Part shown: positions 38,682 through 46,453 of the stretch, in pieces
Layout of the letters: every line of letters begins with the position of its first letter
Position numbering within the stretch: the first letter of the stretch is position 1
Assembly (NCBI RefSeq): GCF_023571765.1
Contig: NZ_JAMJXC010000008.1
Location: 124,001-188,000 of the forward strand
Direction of reading: 5' to 3'
Length of the DNA stretch: 64,000 bases
Source of the DNA: Xanthobacter aminoxidans
GTDB lineage: Bacteria; Pseudomonadota; Alphaproteobacteria; Rhizobiales; Xanthobacteraceae
The notes under the pieces: generated by a model
Told to the model about the DNA's origin: nothing
Databases searched by the model: none
Seen by the model: the letters and a program-made list of their open reading frames with translations, nothing else
Made by a program: the position numbers and the translations under genes

Positions 38682-38710
38682 CAGATTGTCACCATTTATA
38701 TGGTAATAAT
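38682..38710 (-). promoter_or_regulatory. shared regulatory element upstream of the SDR operon
   Basis: Plus-strand CAGATTG (38682-38688) and GGTAATAAT (38702-38710) match the dctQ upstream pair. In addition the minus-strand word AATGGTGACAATCTG (38696-38682) matches AATGGTGACAATATG at 46336 in 14 of 15 positions. An ACCAT/ATGGT inverted repeat (38691-38704) lies across it. Confidence 0.5.
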
Positions 38711-38774
38711 ACATGCCATTGATGCGATGAAATGATCACAATCTGCAGCTTCAGCGGCTGCGGGGCCGTCTTGA

Positions 38775-40421
38775 TCACGGAGAAGCCGGGCGCCCCGACT
38801 CCGGAGGCACGAGACCGAGGCGTTGCAGCGCCTCGGCGCGAAGCTTGAATTTCTGGACCTTCCCAGTGCCGGAGGTCAGCGGCAGCGCTTCGATGAAAAA
38901 CACGCGGGCCGGCATCTTGTAGGCGGCGATCTTCGGCTTCAGGTAGCCGAGCAATTCCGCCTCCTGCGCCCCCTCCCCCGTAGCGGGAACCACGAAGGCG
39001 ATGCCCACCTCGCCATATCGATCGTCGGGCACACCGACGACGGCGCACACCTCCACGCGCGGGTGGCGATCCAGCACCGCTTCCACCTCCGCCGGAGAGA
39101 CGTTGAAGCCGCGCGACTTATAGGTGTCGCCAAGGCGGCCGAGCAGCGTGACACGGCCGGTCTCGTCCTGCCGTCCCCAGTCGCCGGTGCGCAGCCAGCC
39201 GTCAGGGTTGATGGCGCGGGCCGTCTCCTCCGGCTTCTTGTAGTAGCCAAGCATGATGGAATAGCCGCGCACCCAGATCTCGCCCGGCTCGCCGGCGGGC
39301 ATGGGCGCGAGCGTCGCGGGGTCGATGATCGACACTTCGAGGTCCGGCAGCGGCCAGCCCTGGGTGGCGTGGCGCACCTCGCGCGGGTCGTCCCAGCGGT
39401 TGCGGGTCACCACAGTGGTGGTCTCGGTCATGCCGTAGCCGGTGATGGTGCCGGGCACGCCCAGTTCATCCTCCACCTGGGCGAGGATTTCGGGGTCAAT
39501 GCTCAGCGTATAGGCGAGGCGCAGGGACGACGTGTCGGTCCTGCGGAAGTCCGCGTGGGCGAGCAGCTGGCGCAGGATCGGCGGCAGCACGTGCATGCCC
39601 GTGACGTTCTCGCGCGCGATCGCCGCAAGGCATGCACCGGCATCGAACTGCTCGCCCAGCACGACCTTGGCCCCACGCACCCAATAGGGTGCGATGCCGT
39701 TCATCGTGGCCATGGAGCCGAACATGGGAATGGCGAGATAGAGGCAATCGTCCGCGGTCAGATCCACGCGGATGCCGATGTCCCACGCCTTGCGCCACAG
39801 GCAATGGGAAATCATCGCCCCCTTCGGCAGGGCCGTGGTGCCGGAGCTGTAGGAGATAATGGCCGGGGACGCGGGATCGTCCGCCATGTCCGGCATCGCA
39901 TCTGAGGGACTGTCGAGCCCGGCCCAGGTGAGAGCCCCGGAATAGCCACGGTTCGTGTCCTCGCAGATGATCACAAAATCGAGCAGAGGCAAGGCTTCGC
40001 CAGCTATTGCGCCCGGCGCGCCGTCGCGGAGGCCGGGGCACAGCTCCGCGAGCGCGACGAGGAAATCGGGACCCTCGCCGGCATCGGTCACGATCACCGC
40101 CCGGCAGTCGGACTGGCCGAGCTGGTAGGCAATTTCGTCGCGCCGAAGACGGGTGTTCAGCATCACGCAGACCAGTCCCATCTGCGCCGCGCCGAGCCAC
40201 GACCAGATGAATTCAGGCCGGTTCGGCATCAGAATTCCGACCTTGTCGCCGGGCTTCAGCCCCAGCGCCGCGAACCGCCGGGACGCGGCATCGGCCTCGC
40301 GGCGGAGATCGGCGAAGGAGAAGCGCTGATCGCGGAACACCAGGGCGTCTCGCTCCCCATGACGCGCGGCAAGCATCGCCAGGGCCTGCGCGTAGGTCGC
40401 ATTGCGGAACGGATTGCTCAT
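38775..40421 (-). CDS. acyl-CoA ligase (AMP-forming)
   Basis: 548 residues with intact adenylation motifs: P-loop SYSSGTTALPKGA, GYGMTETTT, TGDWG, GRLGDTYKSRGFNVSPAEVE and the C-terminal catalytic Lys in SGTGKVQKFKLR. It likely activates the acid brought in by the TRAP system. ATG 40421 is preceded by GGGAGGGAAGGG. It is divergent from the MocR regulator, so the 40422-40681 region is a shared control region. Confidence 0.9.
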   Translation of the reverse strand: MSNPFRNATYAQALAMLAARHGERDALVFRDQRFSFADLRREADAASRRFAALGLKPGDKVGILMPNRPEFIWSWLGAAQMGLVCVMLNTRLRRDEIAYQLGQSDCRAVIVTDAGEGPDFLVALAELCPGLRDGAPGAIAGEALPLLDFVIICEDTNRGYSGALTWAGLDSPSDAMPDMADDPASPAIISYSSGTTALPKGAMISHCLWRKAWDIGIRVDLTADDCLYLAIPMFGSMATMNGIAPYWVRGAKVVLGEQFDAGACLAAIARENVTGMHVLPPILRQLLAHADFRRTDTSSLRLAYTLSIDPEILAQVEDELGVPGTITGYGMTETTTVVTRNRWDDPREVRHATQGWPLPDLEVSIIDPATLAPMPAGEPGEIWVRGYSIMLGYYKKPEETARAINPDGWLRTGDWGRQDETGRVTLLGRLGDTYKSRGFNVSPAEVEAVLDRHPRVEVCAVVGVPDDRYGEVGIAFVVPATGEGAQEAELLGYLKPKIAAYKMPARVFFIEALPLTSGTGKVQKFKLRAEALQRLGLVPPESGRPASP

Positions 40422-40600
40422 TGTTGTTTCCCTTCCCTCCCGGCGCTCGACCCGCCTTAGGCGAAGGCGCGCCAGTTGATCGTTTCCGGAGAACGCGCCA
40501 CGGCGTGGGGCTGGCGACCCGAATGTCCGACATGCGACGGCTCAGTCCGCCGGGGCGCGGGAGGAATTGTCCGGCGGCCTCGGCGAGGCCGGCCGCCTCC

Positions 40601-40642
40601 GTAACATCCCTGTATCAATGTAGCCGTCAGATAAGTTACATT
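40601..40642 (+). promoter_or_regulatory. shared operator GTAAC-N10-CAATGTAG-N13-TACATT upstream of the MocR gene
   Basis: GTAAC (40601-40605), CAATGTAG (40616-40623) and TACATT (40637-40642) recur with identical spacing in front of the acyl-CoA dehydrogenase at 45383. AATGTA and TACATT form an inverted repeat 14 bases apart. Likely binding site of the MocR-type regulator encoded next to it. Confidence 0.65.
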
Positions 40643-40681
40643 ATGCTGGACATTGATCTTCGGCCGGAGAACCCGAACGCC

Positions 40682-42085
40682 ATGACTGACGCCGCCGGCG
40701 CGGGGGTATGGACACCCGACATTTCGAAGTTTGAAGGCCCGCGCTATCTCGCGCTCGCGGGCGCCATCGCAGAGGCCATCGACAGCGGCGAGCTGCCGCT
40801 CGGCGCGCAATTGCCCCCGCAGCGCGATCTGGCCGAACAGCTCGGCGTCACCGTCGGGACGGTCGGACGCGCGTACAACATCATGAAGAAGCGCCAGCTG
40901 GTCTCCGGCGAGGTCGGGCGTGGCACCTTCGTCTGCCGTGGGATCGAGGCGACCATCCCGAACTACCTGCCCGAGCGCATGCCCGGCACCATCGATTTCG
41001 CCTGCTACCGTTCGCCCGTGGCCGGCCTTTCCGAGGAACTCGGGAAGGCCATGACGCTCGCCGCGGCACGCGCCGCCCTCATGCCGGTGCACAAGTATCC
41101 GCCCGCCGAAGGCCTGCTGAGCCACCGCACCGCCGGTGCCCAGTGGATTCGCCGCTCCGGCCTCCAGGTGACGCCCGACCGCGTGATCGCCTGCGGAGGC
41201 GGCCAACAGGCGCTGCTGGTGGCCATCAGCGGCACCGTCGGCCCCGGCGAAACCCTCTTGTCCGAAGCGCTCACCTATTCCGGCGTCAATTCCCTCGGCG
41301 CGCTGCTCGGGCGCCGTCTGGCGCCTGTGGCCATCGACGGCGAAGGCATCATTCCCGAGGCCCTGGAGGAGGCGGTCGCCACCACCGGCGGGCGCTGCCT
41401 CTATCTTCAGCCCACGGTTCACAATCCCACCGCGGCGATGATGTCCGAGAAGCGTCGCCAGCGCATCGCCGACCTTGCGCGCCGCCATGATCTGATCCTC
41501 ATCGAGGACGACGCCGCCATCAGCGGCATGACGGAGCGCCCTCTGCCCATCGCGCACTTCGCGCCGGAGCGGACGATCTATCTCAGCTCGTTCGGCAAGA
41601 GCGTCACCCCGGCTCTGCGCGTCGCCTACATGGCGAGCCCGCCGACGCTCTGCGAACGCCTCGTCCACACGCTCCATGCGCTGATGCTTGCCAACGCGCC
41701 GCTGCCGCTGGAGATCGCCGGGACGATGATCGCCGACGGTTCCGCCGACGCCATCGCCCGCCACAATCTGGCCGAGCTGCGTGCCCGCCACGAAGCGGCT
41801 CTCAAGCTGCTGGCGGGCTGGAAGGTCTCCAGTCACCCAGCCGCATTCTTCCAGTGGCTGCATCTCCCGGATCACTGGAACGCGGCGGAGTTCTGCGAGG
41901 CAGCCTATCGGGAGGGTGTCTCGGTCGTGCCGTCGGACAATTTCACCATCGGCGGGTCGAGGCCGCCCCGCGCGTTCCGCATCTCGGTCAATCCGGCGCA
42001 GAAGGCGAGTGTTCTCGCCAAGGGCATCGACATCCTCACCCGACTTGCCCGCGAGCGCCCGCAGCCACGCATGACCGTGGTGTAG
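40682..42085 (+). CDS. MocR-type regulator (GntR helix-turn-helix + aminotransferase-like domain)
   Basis: 467 residues from ATG 40682. An in-frame ATG at 40643 sits directly against the operator and lacks a ribosome site, so it was not used. Winged helix at about 20-85 (LPLGAQLPPQRDLAEQLGVTVGTVGRAYNIMKK), then a class I aminotransferase fold with the PLP Lys K306 in SSFGKSVTPALR. MocR proteins usually respond to PLP or an amino compound and act as activators or repressors of the adjacent operon. Divergent from the ligase. Confidence 0.88.
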   Translation: MTDAAGAGVWTPDISKFEGPRYLALAGAIAEAIDSGELPLGAQLPPQRDLAEQLGVTVGTVGRAYNIMKKRQLVSGEVGRGTFVCRGIEATIPNYLPERMPGTIDFACYRSPVAGLSEELGKAMTLAAARAALMPVHKYPPAEGLLSHRTAGAQWIRRSGLQVTPDRVIACGGGQQALLVAISGTVGPGETLLSEALTYSGVNSLGALLGRRLAPVAIDGEGIIPEALEEAVATTGGRCLYLQPTVHNPTAAMMSEKRRQRIADLARRHDLILIEDDAAISGMTERPLPIAHFAPERTIYLSSFGKSVTPALRVAYMASPPTLCERLVHTLHALMLANAPLPLEIAGTMIADGSADAIARHNLAELRARHEAALKLLAGWKVSSHPAAFFQWLHLPDHWNAAEFCEAAYREGVSVVPSDNFTIGGSRPPRAFRISVNPAQKASVLAKGIDILTRLARERPQPRMTVV

Positions 42086-42104
42086 GGCTAGAGCGCGCCC
42101 CCCC

Positions 42105-42120
42105 GGCCGGAACGCCGGCC
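42105..42120. terminator. hairpin between convergent mocR and rhodanese genes
   Basis: GGCCGG (42105-42110) pairs with CCGGCC (42115-42120) around AACG, between the stops at 42085 and 42136. Confidence 0.45.
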
Positions 42121-42135
42121 CTCGGAGCTGGCGGC

Positions 42136-43758
42136 TCATGCGCCGCCCTCCGGCGTCGGCGACTGGCCGTGCAGCGCGATCTCCCACTCGAGATAAGACC
42201 GCATTCCGGTCAGCCCACGCCGATAGGGCGGATCCACGATGTCGTCGGCGCCCGCTCCATCAGGCAGGCCTTCCGCGAGCGAAAATCCCGCGGCGCGCCA
42301 GGCGGCGATGCCGCCTTCAAGGACATAGATTTCCTCGCGGCCGAGACGTGCCAGCGCGCGTGCGGCGAGAATGGATTGAGCCTCCTCCGCCGATGCGAGC
42401 ACCACCGTCCGGCCCGGTGGGAGCTCCGCCGCCCGAAGCTCCACCGAGCCGCGCGGCAGCCAGAGCGCACCCGGTATGTGGCCCGACGCAAGATCGCGGC
42501 TCGAACCCACGTCGACCACCAGGGGCCGCGTCTCAGGCGGCGCGTCCAGGCGGCGGGAGAGGTTCGCCGCGTCCAGGAAGGCGCAAGCGGAAGTCGGGGC
42601 GGCAAGGCCCAGCGGCGTGGCGCGGGCGTGGCCCTGCACGACCCTGCGGCCCGAGTCGCGCCAGGCCGGCACGCCCCCTGCGAGCACATGGACACGCGGG
42701 AAACCCATGCGCCGATACCAATAGGCGGCAAGCAAGGCGCGCGCGTCTCCTTCGTCCACAAACACCACGTCGGCACCGGGCACGGCGATGAAGTCGTCGG
42801 CCCGCTGCACCGCCTGTCCGCCCGGAGCGAACGCGGCGCCAGCGATGTGCCCGGCGTCGAAGGCATCTTTCGCCCGAACGTCGATGAGGCGCACATCGGC
42901 GGATGGGCGGGCAAGGAGCGCTGAGAGACCTTGGGGAGAAAGGAAACCGACCCCGTGCGTTCGCGCCAAGCCTTCGGCGCAGGCCACGGCGTGCGCCCGG
43001 CTGCCGGACGAAGGAGGCGGAGAGCCCGCCTCCCCGCGCTCCAGCGCGCGGCCATCCAGCTGCCAGCCCATGGTGCCATTCTCAAGCGCAAAGACCGATC
43101 GCACGCCGAGCAGCGCCAGAGTGGCGGCACCGATGATGGAGCGCGTGCGGCCGGCGCAATTCACCACAACCGTGTCGCACTCCGCCTCCAGATCCATGAG
43201 GCGAAGCGCCAGCTCGAAGCCGGGCGCAGATCGGGCCGTCGGAATGTGCGCGTCAGCGAACTCCTCCGCGGTGCGGACATCCCGGATTGCAACGCGCACA
43301 CCGTCGGCACGGAGGGCGTCGAGCCCCGCCGCATCGATATGGCTCACCCGGTCCTCGGCGAGAACCCGCTCGCCAAAGGTCTTGCACGGCACGTTCACGC
43401 CCGTCGCCGGCCGGCCACCACGCACGCGCCAGCCGGCGAGGCCGTGGGCGAGCACGCTCACACGACTATAGCCGTACCCGCGAAGATCGTCCGCCGCGAG
43501 CACGGCGCGACGATCGTCCCCGCCGTCGTCGTACAGCACCACCGGGGTGGCGCGAGCGGGCACCAGTTCCTCCACGCGATACTCGAGCCGGCGACGCGGC
43601 AGCGATGTGGCGCCGGGGATATGGCCTCGCTCGTAAGCGCCGTGCTCGCGGACATCGAGCAGCGCCCATTTCCGGCTCGGCCAGGCGTGCCGTGGGTCGG
43701 CAAGCGCCGCAGCAAAGGCGTCCGCCGTCATCAGGGGGGTGGCGGCGATGGCATCCAT
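42136..43758 (-). CDS. four-domain rhodanese (thiosulfate sulfurtransferase-like)
   Basis: 540 residues made of four rhodanese repeats (about 10-118, 138-245, 270-375, 392-500), each with the DVR/GHIPGA and GG..AW signatures. Only domain 2 has the active-site cysteine (C201 in NCAGRTRS). The equivalent positions are YDDGG in domain 1 (residues 76-80), FVDEGD in domain 3 (333-338) and LASAEE in domain 4 (454-459). One catalytic and three structural domains are therefore expected, for sulfane-sulfur transfer or release. It ends the ACAD-MaoC-rhodanese operon; the start is close behind the MaoC stop. Confidence 0.85.
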   Translation of the reverse strand: MDAIAATPLMTADAFAAALADPRHAWPSRKWALLDVREHGAYERGHIPGATSLPRRRLEYRVEELVPARATPVVLYDDGGDDRRAVLAADDLRGYGYSRVSVLAHGLAGWRVRGGRPATGVNVPCKTFGERVLAEDRVSHIDAAGLDALRADGVRVAIRDVRTAEEFADAHIPTARSAPGFELALRLMDLEAECDTVVVNCAGRTRSIIGAATLALLGVRSVFALENGTMGWQLDGRALERGEAGSPPPSSGSRAHAVACAEGLARTHGVGFLSPQGLSALLARPSADVRLIDVRAKDAFDAGHIAGAAFAPGGQAVQRADDFIAVPGADVVFVDEGDARALLAAYWYRRMGFPRVHVLAGGVPAWRDSGRRVVQGHARATPLGLAAPTSACAFLDAANLSRRLDAPPETRPLVVDVGSSRDLASGHIPGALWLPRGSVELRAAELPPGRTVVLASAEEAQSILAARALARLGREEIYVLEGGIAAWRAAGFSLAEGLPDGAGADDIVDPPYRRGLTGMRSYLEWEIALHGQSPTPEGGA

Positions 43759-43761
43759 CGC

Positions 43762-44217
43762 TCAGATCGCCGGGGCGGCGCGATAGACCATGACCCGCCG
43801 GTGGCGGTAGACCGGCGCGCCGGCCGCATCTCGGCCCTCGATCTCCTGAACCAAAAGCTCCATGGCGCCGGAGCGCGCCTGCTTCTCCTCCACCCCGACA
43901 AAGGTGATGCAGCAGGTGAGGATGTCTCCCACCACGATCGGCCTCGCATAGTGAAAGCCCTGCTCGCCGGCGAGCACGCGCCGCCGGTCGAGGTTGCGGG
44001 TCCACTCGGGCTCTTCGGGGCAGTGAAAGGAAACCGGGAAGGTGGGCGGCGCAATGATGCCGGCATAGCCCTGCGCCCGCGCCGCCTCCATATCGCGGTA
44101 CACGGGATTGGGGTCGCCGATGGCGTCGGCGAAGCGCCGCACGGCCCCCTTCTCCACCTCGACGATGTAGGGGGCGCTGCGTCTGCCGATCAGCGAGCGG
44201 TCGATCTCGACGGTCAC
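43762..44217 (-). CDS. MaoC/FAS1-type N-terminal dehydratase-domain protein
   Basis: 151 residues from GTG 44217 with GGGAGG five bases upstream; the longer frame would overlap the upstream ACAD gene. The sequence IVEVEKGAVRRFADAIGDPNPVYRDMEAARAQGYAGIIAPPTFP is the MaoC_dehydratas_N pattern, and EWTRNLDRRRVLAGEQGFHYARPIVVGDIL follows. Members form a hot-dog heterodimer or act as mesaconyl-type hydratases. Acyl substrate unknown. Confidence 0.82.
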   Translation of the reverse strand: MTVEIDRSLIGRRSAPYIVEVEKGAVRRFADAIGDPNPVYRDMEAARAQGYAGIIAPPTFPVSFHCPEEPEWTRNLDRRRVLAGEQGFHYARPIVVGDILTCCITFVGVEEKQARSGAMELLVQEIEGRDAAGAPVYRHRRVMVYRAAPAI

Positions 44218-44228
44218 GGCGGCCTCCC

Positions 44229-45383
44229 TCAGGCCTTCTTCCACTGGCTGTTCTCACGCTCGAGGATGGCAGCCGCGATCATGTTCTTGTGGATCTGCAT
44301 GGTGCCGCCATAGATCGAGCCGCCACGCACCTCGGCATAGCGGTGAACGAGGGGATATTCCTTGGTGTAGCCGTTGGCGCCGAGCACCTGGATGGCGTCG
44401 TCACAGATTTCCTTCGCCGCTTTGGCGGTGAACACCTTGGCAATGGAGGTCTCAAGCGGCGCGGGCAGGCCCGTGACCTGGGCCGTCGATGCCGCGCGCA
44501 TGACGAGCAGGTGGGCCGCATCGAGCTTCACGCGCATGTCGGCCAGCATCCACTGGATGCCTTGAAAATCGCAGATCTCGCGACCGAACTGCCGCCTCTC
44601 CTTGGAATAAGCGAGCGCGAATTCATAGGCCGCGCGCGCGGAACCCAACATTCGCGCCATGCTTCCGAGGCGCTCGGCATTGTAGACGCTGATGAGCTTT
44701 CCGAATGCCCCTCCATCAAGGAGAATATTCTCCTTCGGCACCCGGCAATCGTCGAAATAAAGCTCGAACAGAAGCTCGTCGGCCATATTGAGCGTGCCGT
44801 TCGAATGGCGGAAGCCCGGCGCATCATGCGGGACGATGACGGCACCGATGTCCGACGCCTTCCCCGACGTGCCAAACCGGCAATAGACCAGCGTGAACTC
44901 GTTGATGTTCACGAAGCTGACGAACTGCTTGGAGCCGTTGAGCACCACGTGGTCGCCGTCGATCCGGGCGCGGGTCTTCAATGCGGTGGCGGCCGAGCCG
45001 GCGTCAGGCTCGGTAATGCCGATGGAGATGCCGATCTCTCCGCGGCACAGGGGCTCGACGAAGCGCGCGCGCTGCTCGGGCGTGCCGTATTCCACAACGG
45101 CACCAACGGCGCCCGTGGAGGTGCGGTGGCTCAAGCCACCGACGATGGGCGCGCAGGCCTGGAGGGTCTGGATCACCAGCAGCGTATCGAGAAGCGGAAG
45201 ACCGAGGCCACCATGCTCGGGAGGCAGATTGAGCCCAAGAAGCCCCTGCTCCGCCATGGCGCGGCGCAAGCGGCGCACGCCGGCGACACTGGAATCCGCC
45301 ACCAGCGGAGCAAGCTTGCGCTCGTACGCCCCCTTCGCCGCCTCGATCAACTCCTTCTGACGATCGGTCAGTTGAAAATCCAT
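44229..45383 (-). CDS. acyl-CoA dehydrogenase (IVD/LCAD-type catalytic base)
   Basis: 384 residues, with ITEPDAGSAATALKT, QFGREICDFQGIQWMLADM and LGANGYTKEYPLVHRYAEVRG. The usual Glu position reads IYGGTMQIH (Gly instead of Glu), but E237 in NAERLGSM aligns with the catalytic Glu of isovaleryl- and long-chain acyl-CoA dehydrogenases, so it should be active. First gene of the operon with MaoC and rhodanese; its upstream region carries the MocR-linked operator. Confidence 0.88.
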   Translation of the reverse strand: MDFQLTDRQKELIEAAKGAYERKLAPLVADSSVAGVRRLRRAMAEQGLLGLNLPPEHGGLGLPLLDTLLVIQTLQACAPIVGGLSHRTSTGAVGAVVEYGTPEQRARFVEPLCRGEIGISIGITEPDAGSAATALKTRARIDGDHVVLNGSKQFVSFVNINEFTLVYCRFGTSGKASDIGAVIVPHDAPGFRHSNGTLNMADELLFELYFDDCRVPKENILLDGGAFGKLISVYNAERLGSMARMLGSARAAYEFALAYSKERRQFGREICDFQGIQWMLADMRVKLDAAHLLVMRAASTAQVTGLPAPLETSIAKVFTAKAAKEICDDAIQVLGANGYTKEYPLVHRYAEVRGGSIYGGTMQIHKNMIAAAILERENSQWKKA

Positions 45384-45430
45384 CCGGATGTCTTCCTGCC
45401 CTGCAGGTGCAGCCGTGGGAGCGGCACCAC

Positions 45431-45472
45431 AATGTATCTATTTTTATAGCTACATTGTGTCTTGAACGTTAC
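45431..45472 (-). promoter_or_regulatory. second copy of the operator GTAAC-N10-CAATGTAG-N13-TACATT
   Basis: Reading on the minus strand: GTAAC (45472-45468), CAATGTAG (45457-45450), TACATT (45436-45431). Arms AATGTATCTAT and ATAGCTACATT around TTTT give a longer near-perfect palindrome. It lies 47 bases before the ACAD start and between it and the divergent flavin reductase. Confidence 0.65.
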
Positions 45473-45548
45473 CCTATATCAAGGCAATTTTGTACGGATT
45501 GCGGGATTGTACCCGCCGCATCTCGTCCACAAACAGAGGAAATGCCCC

Positions 45549-46052
45549 ATGCCGCGCTTTGACGCCGTGTCGGAGGATGACTTCAAGCGCGGCATGCGCC
45601 GTCTGGCGGCCGCTGTGAACGTGGTCTCGACCCTTGAGCAGGGACGCCCGGCCGGGCTCATCGCCACCTCGGTGTGTTCGGTCAGCGCCGGGCCGCCCAG
45701 CATTCTGGTGTGCGTCAACCGCGGCACGCGCACCCACGGCCTCATCATCGAGGCGGGCGTGTTCTGCGTGAATGTGCTCGCTGCGGACCAGATGCCTTTC
45801 GCCCGCCAGTTCCTCTCGCGCGACCCGGCCGAACGGTTCTCCAGCTGTCGCTGGTCGACCCTGGCCACAGGCTCGCCCGCGCTCGACGAGGCGATGACCA
45901 ATTTCGACTGCGAGGTGTCGTCCCAGTTCAGCTCCGGAACCCATGACATCCTGGTGGGCCAAGTGGTGGCGATGCGGCAGCGCGAGAGCACCAATCCCCT
46001 GCTCTATTTCGAGGGAGACTACAGGCACATCGCCCATGGCGAGACGGCCTGA
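45549..46052 (+). CDS. flavin reductase-like FMN-binding protein
   Basis: 167 residues of the HpaC/DszD-type flavin reductase family: FKRGMRRLAAAVNVVST, GLIATSVCSVSAGPPSILVCVN, FCVNVLAADQ and DHxI-like HDILVGQVVAM near the end. Such enzymes supply FMNH2 or FADH2 to a partner oxygenase; the ACAD-fold protein at 36602 is the best candidate in this window. ATG 45549 is the first in-frame start after AGAGG. Confidence 0.88.
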   Translation: MPRFDAVSEDDFKRGMRRLAAAVNVVSTLEQGRPAGLIATSVCSVSAGPPSILVCVNRGTRTHGLIIEAGVFCVNVLAADQMPFARQFLSRDPAERFSSCRWSTLATGSPALDEAMTNFDCEVSSQFSSGTHDILVGQVVAMRQRESTNPLLYFEGDYRHIAHGETA

Positions 46053-46058
46053 GCGCAG

Positions 46059-46280
46059 TCACTCCTCAATGATCGCCACCGGCTGGCCTTCGTCCACGCC
46101 GTCGCCAGCGGCGACCAGGATGCGCGCGATCCGGCCGGCGCTGGGGGCGGTAACCGGAATCTCCATCTTCATCGATTCGACCACCAGAAGGGTGTCGCCG
46201 GCTGCCACCAGGCCGCCTTCCGCCACCGCCACCTCGAACACCACGCCGGTGACGCTCGACACCACGTCATGCTGCGCCAT
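46059..46280 (-). CDS. biotin carboxyl carrier protein (free biotinyl domain)
   Basis: 73 residues, essentially one biotinyl domain. The biotinylated Lys is K38 in VESMKMEI. ATG 46280 has GGGG nine bases upstream; ATG 46286 two codons earlier is possible. It carries carboxybiotin between the biotin carboxylase at 34729 and the carboxyltransferase at 46454. It is divergent from the carboxyltransferase and convergent with the flavin reductase, six bases away. Confidence 0.88.
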   Translation of the reverse strand: MAQHDVVSSVTGVVFEVAVAEGGLVAAGDTLLVVESMKMEIPVTAPSAGRIARILVAAGDGVDEGQPVAIIEE

Positions 46281-46335
46281 GAACATTATCCCCCTGCCTG
46301 TGTGGATTGTGCCTGCCCGATGAATATCGACGTGC

Positions 46336-46367
46336 AATGGTGACAATATGCTGCAAATGCATTTACA
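46336..46367. promoter_or_regulatory. motif AATGGTGACAATATG and palindrome between BCCP and carboxyltransferase genes
   Basis: AATGGTGACAATATG (46336-46350) repeats the word found before the SDR operon at 38682-38696. It is followed immediately by TGCAAATGCATTTACA (46352-46367), a palindrome with one mismatched pair. Placed in the divergent gap 46281-46453, it is likely to control one or both genes. Confidence 0.5.
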
Positions 46368-46453
46368 TGGGAAGAAACAATCTACAACGTCCTCACAAGA
46401 GACGACGCGGCCGTGATGGACCGCCGAGCGATACGGGAGCGAAGCCGGGCCCT

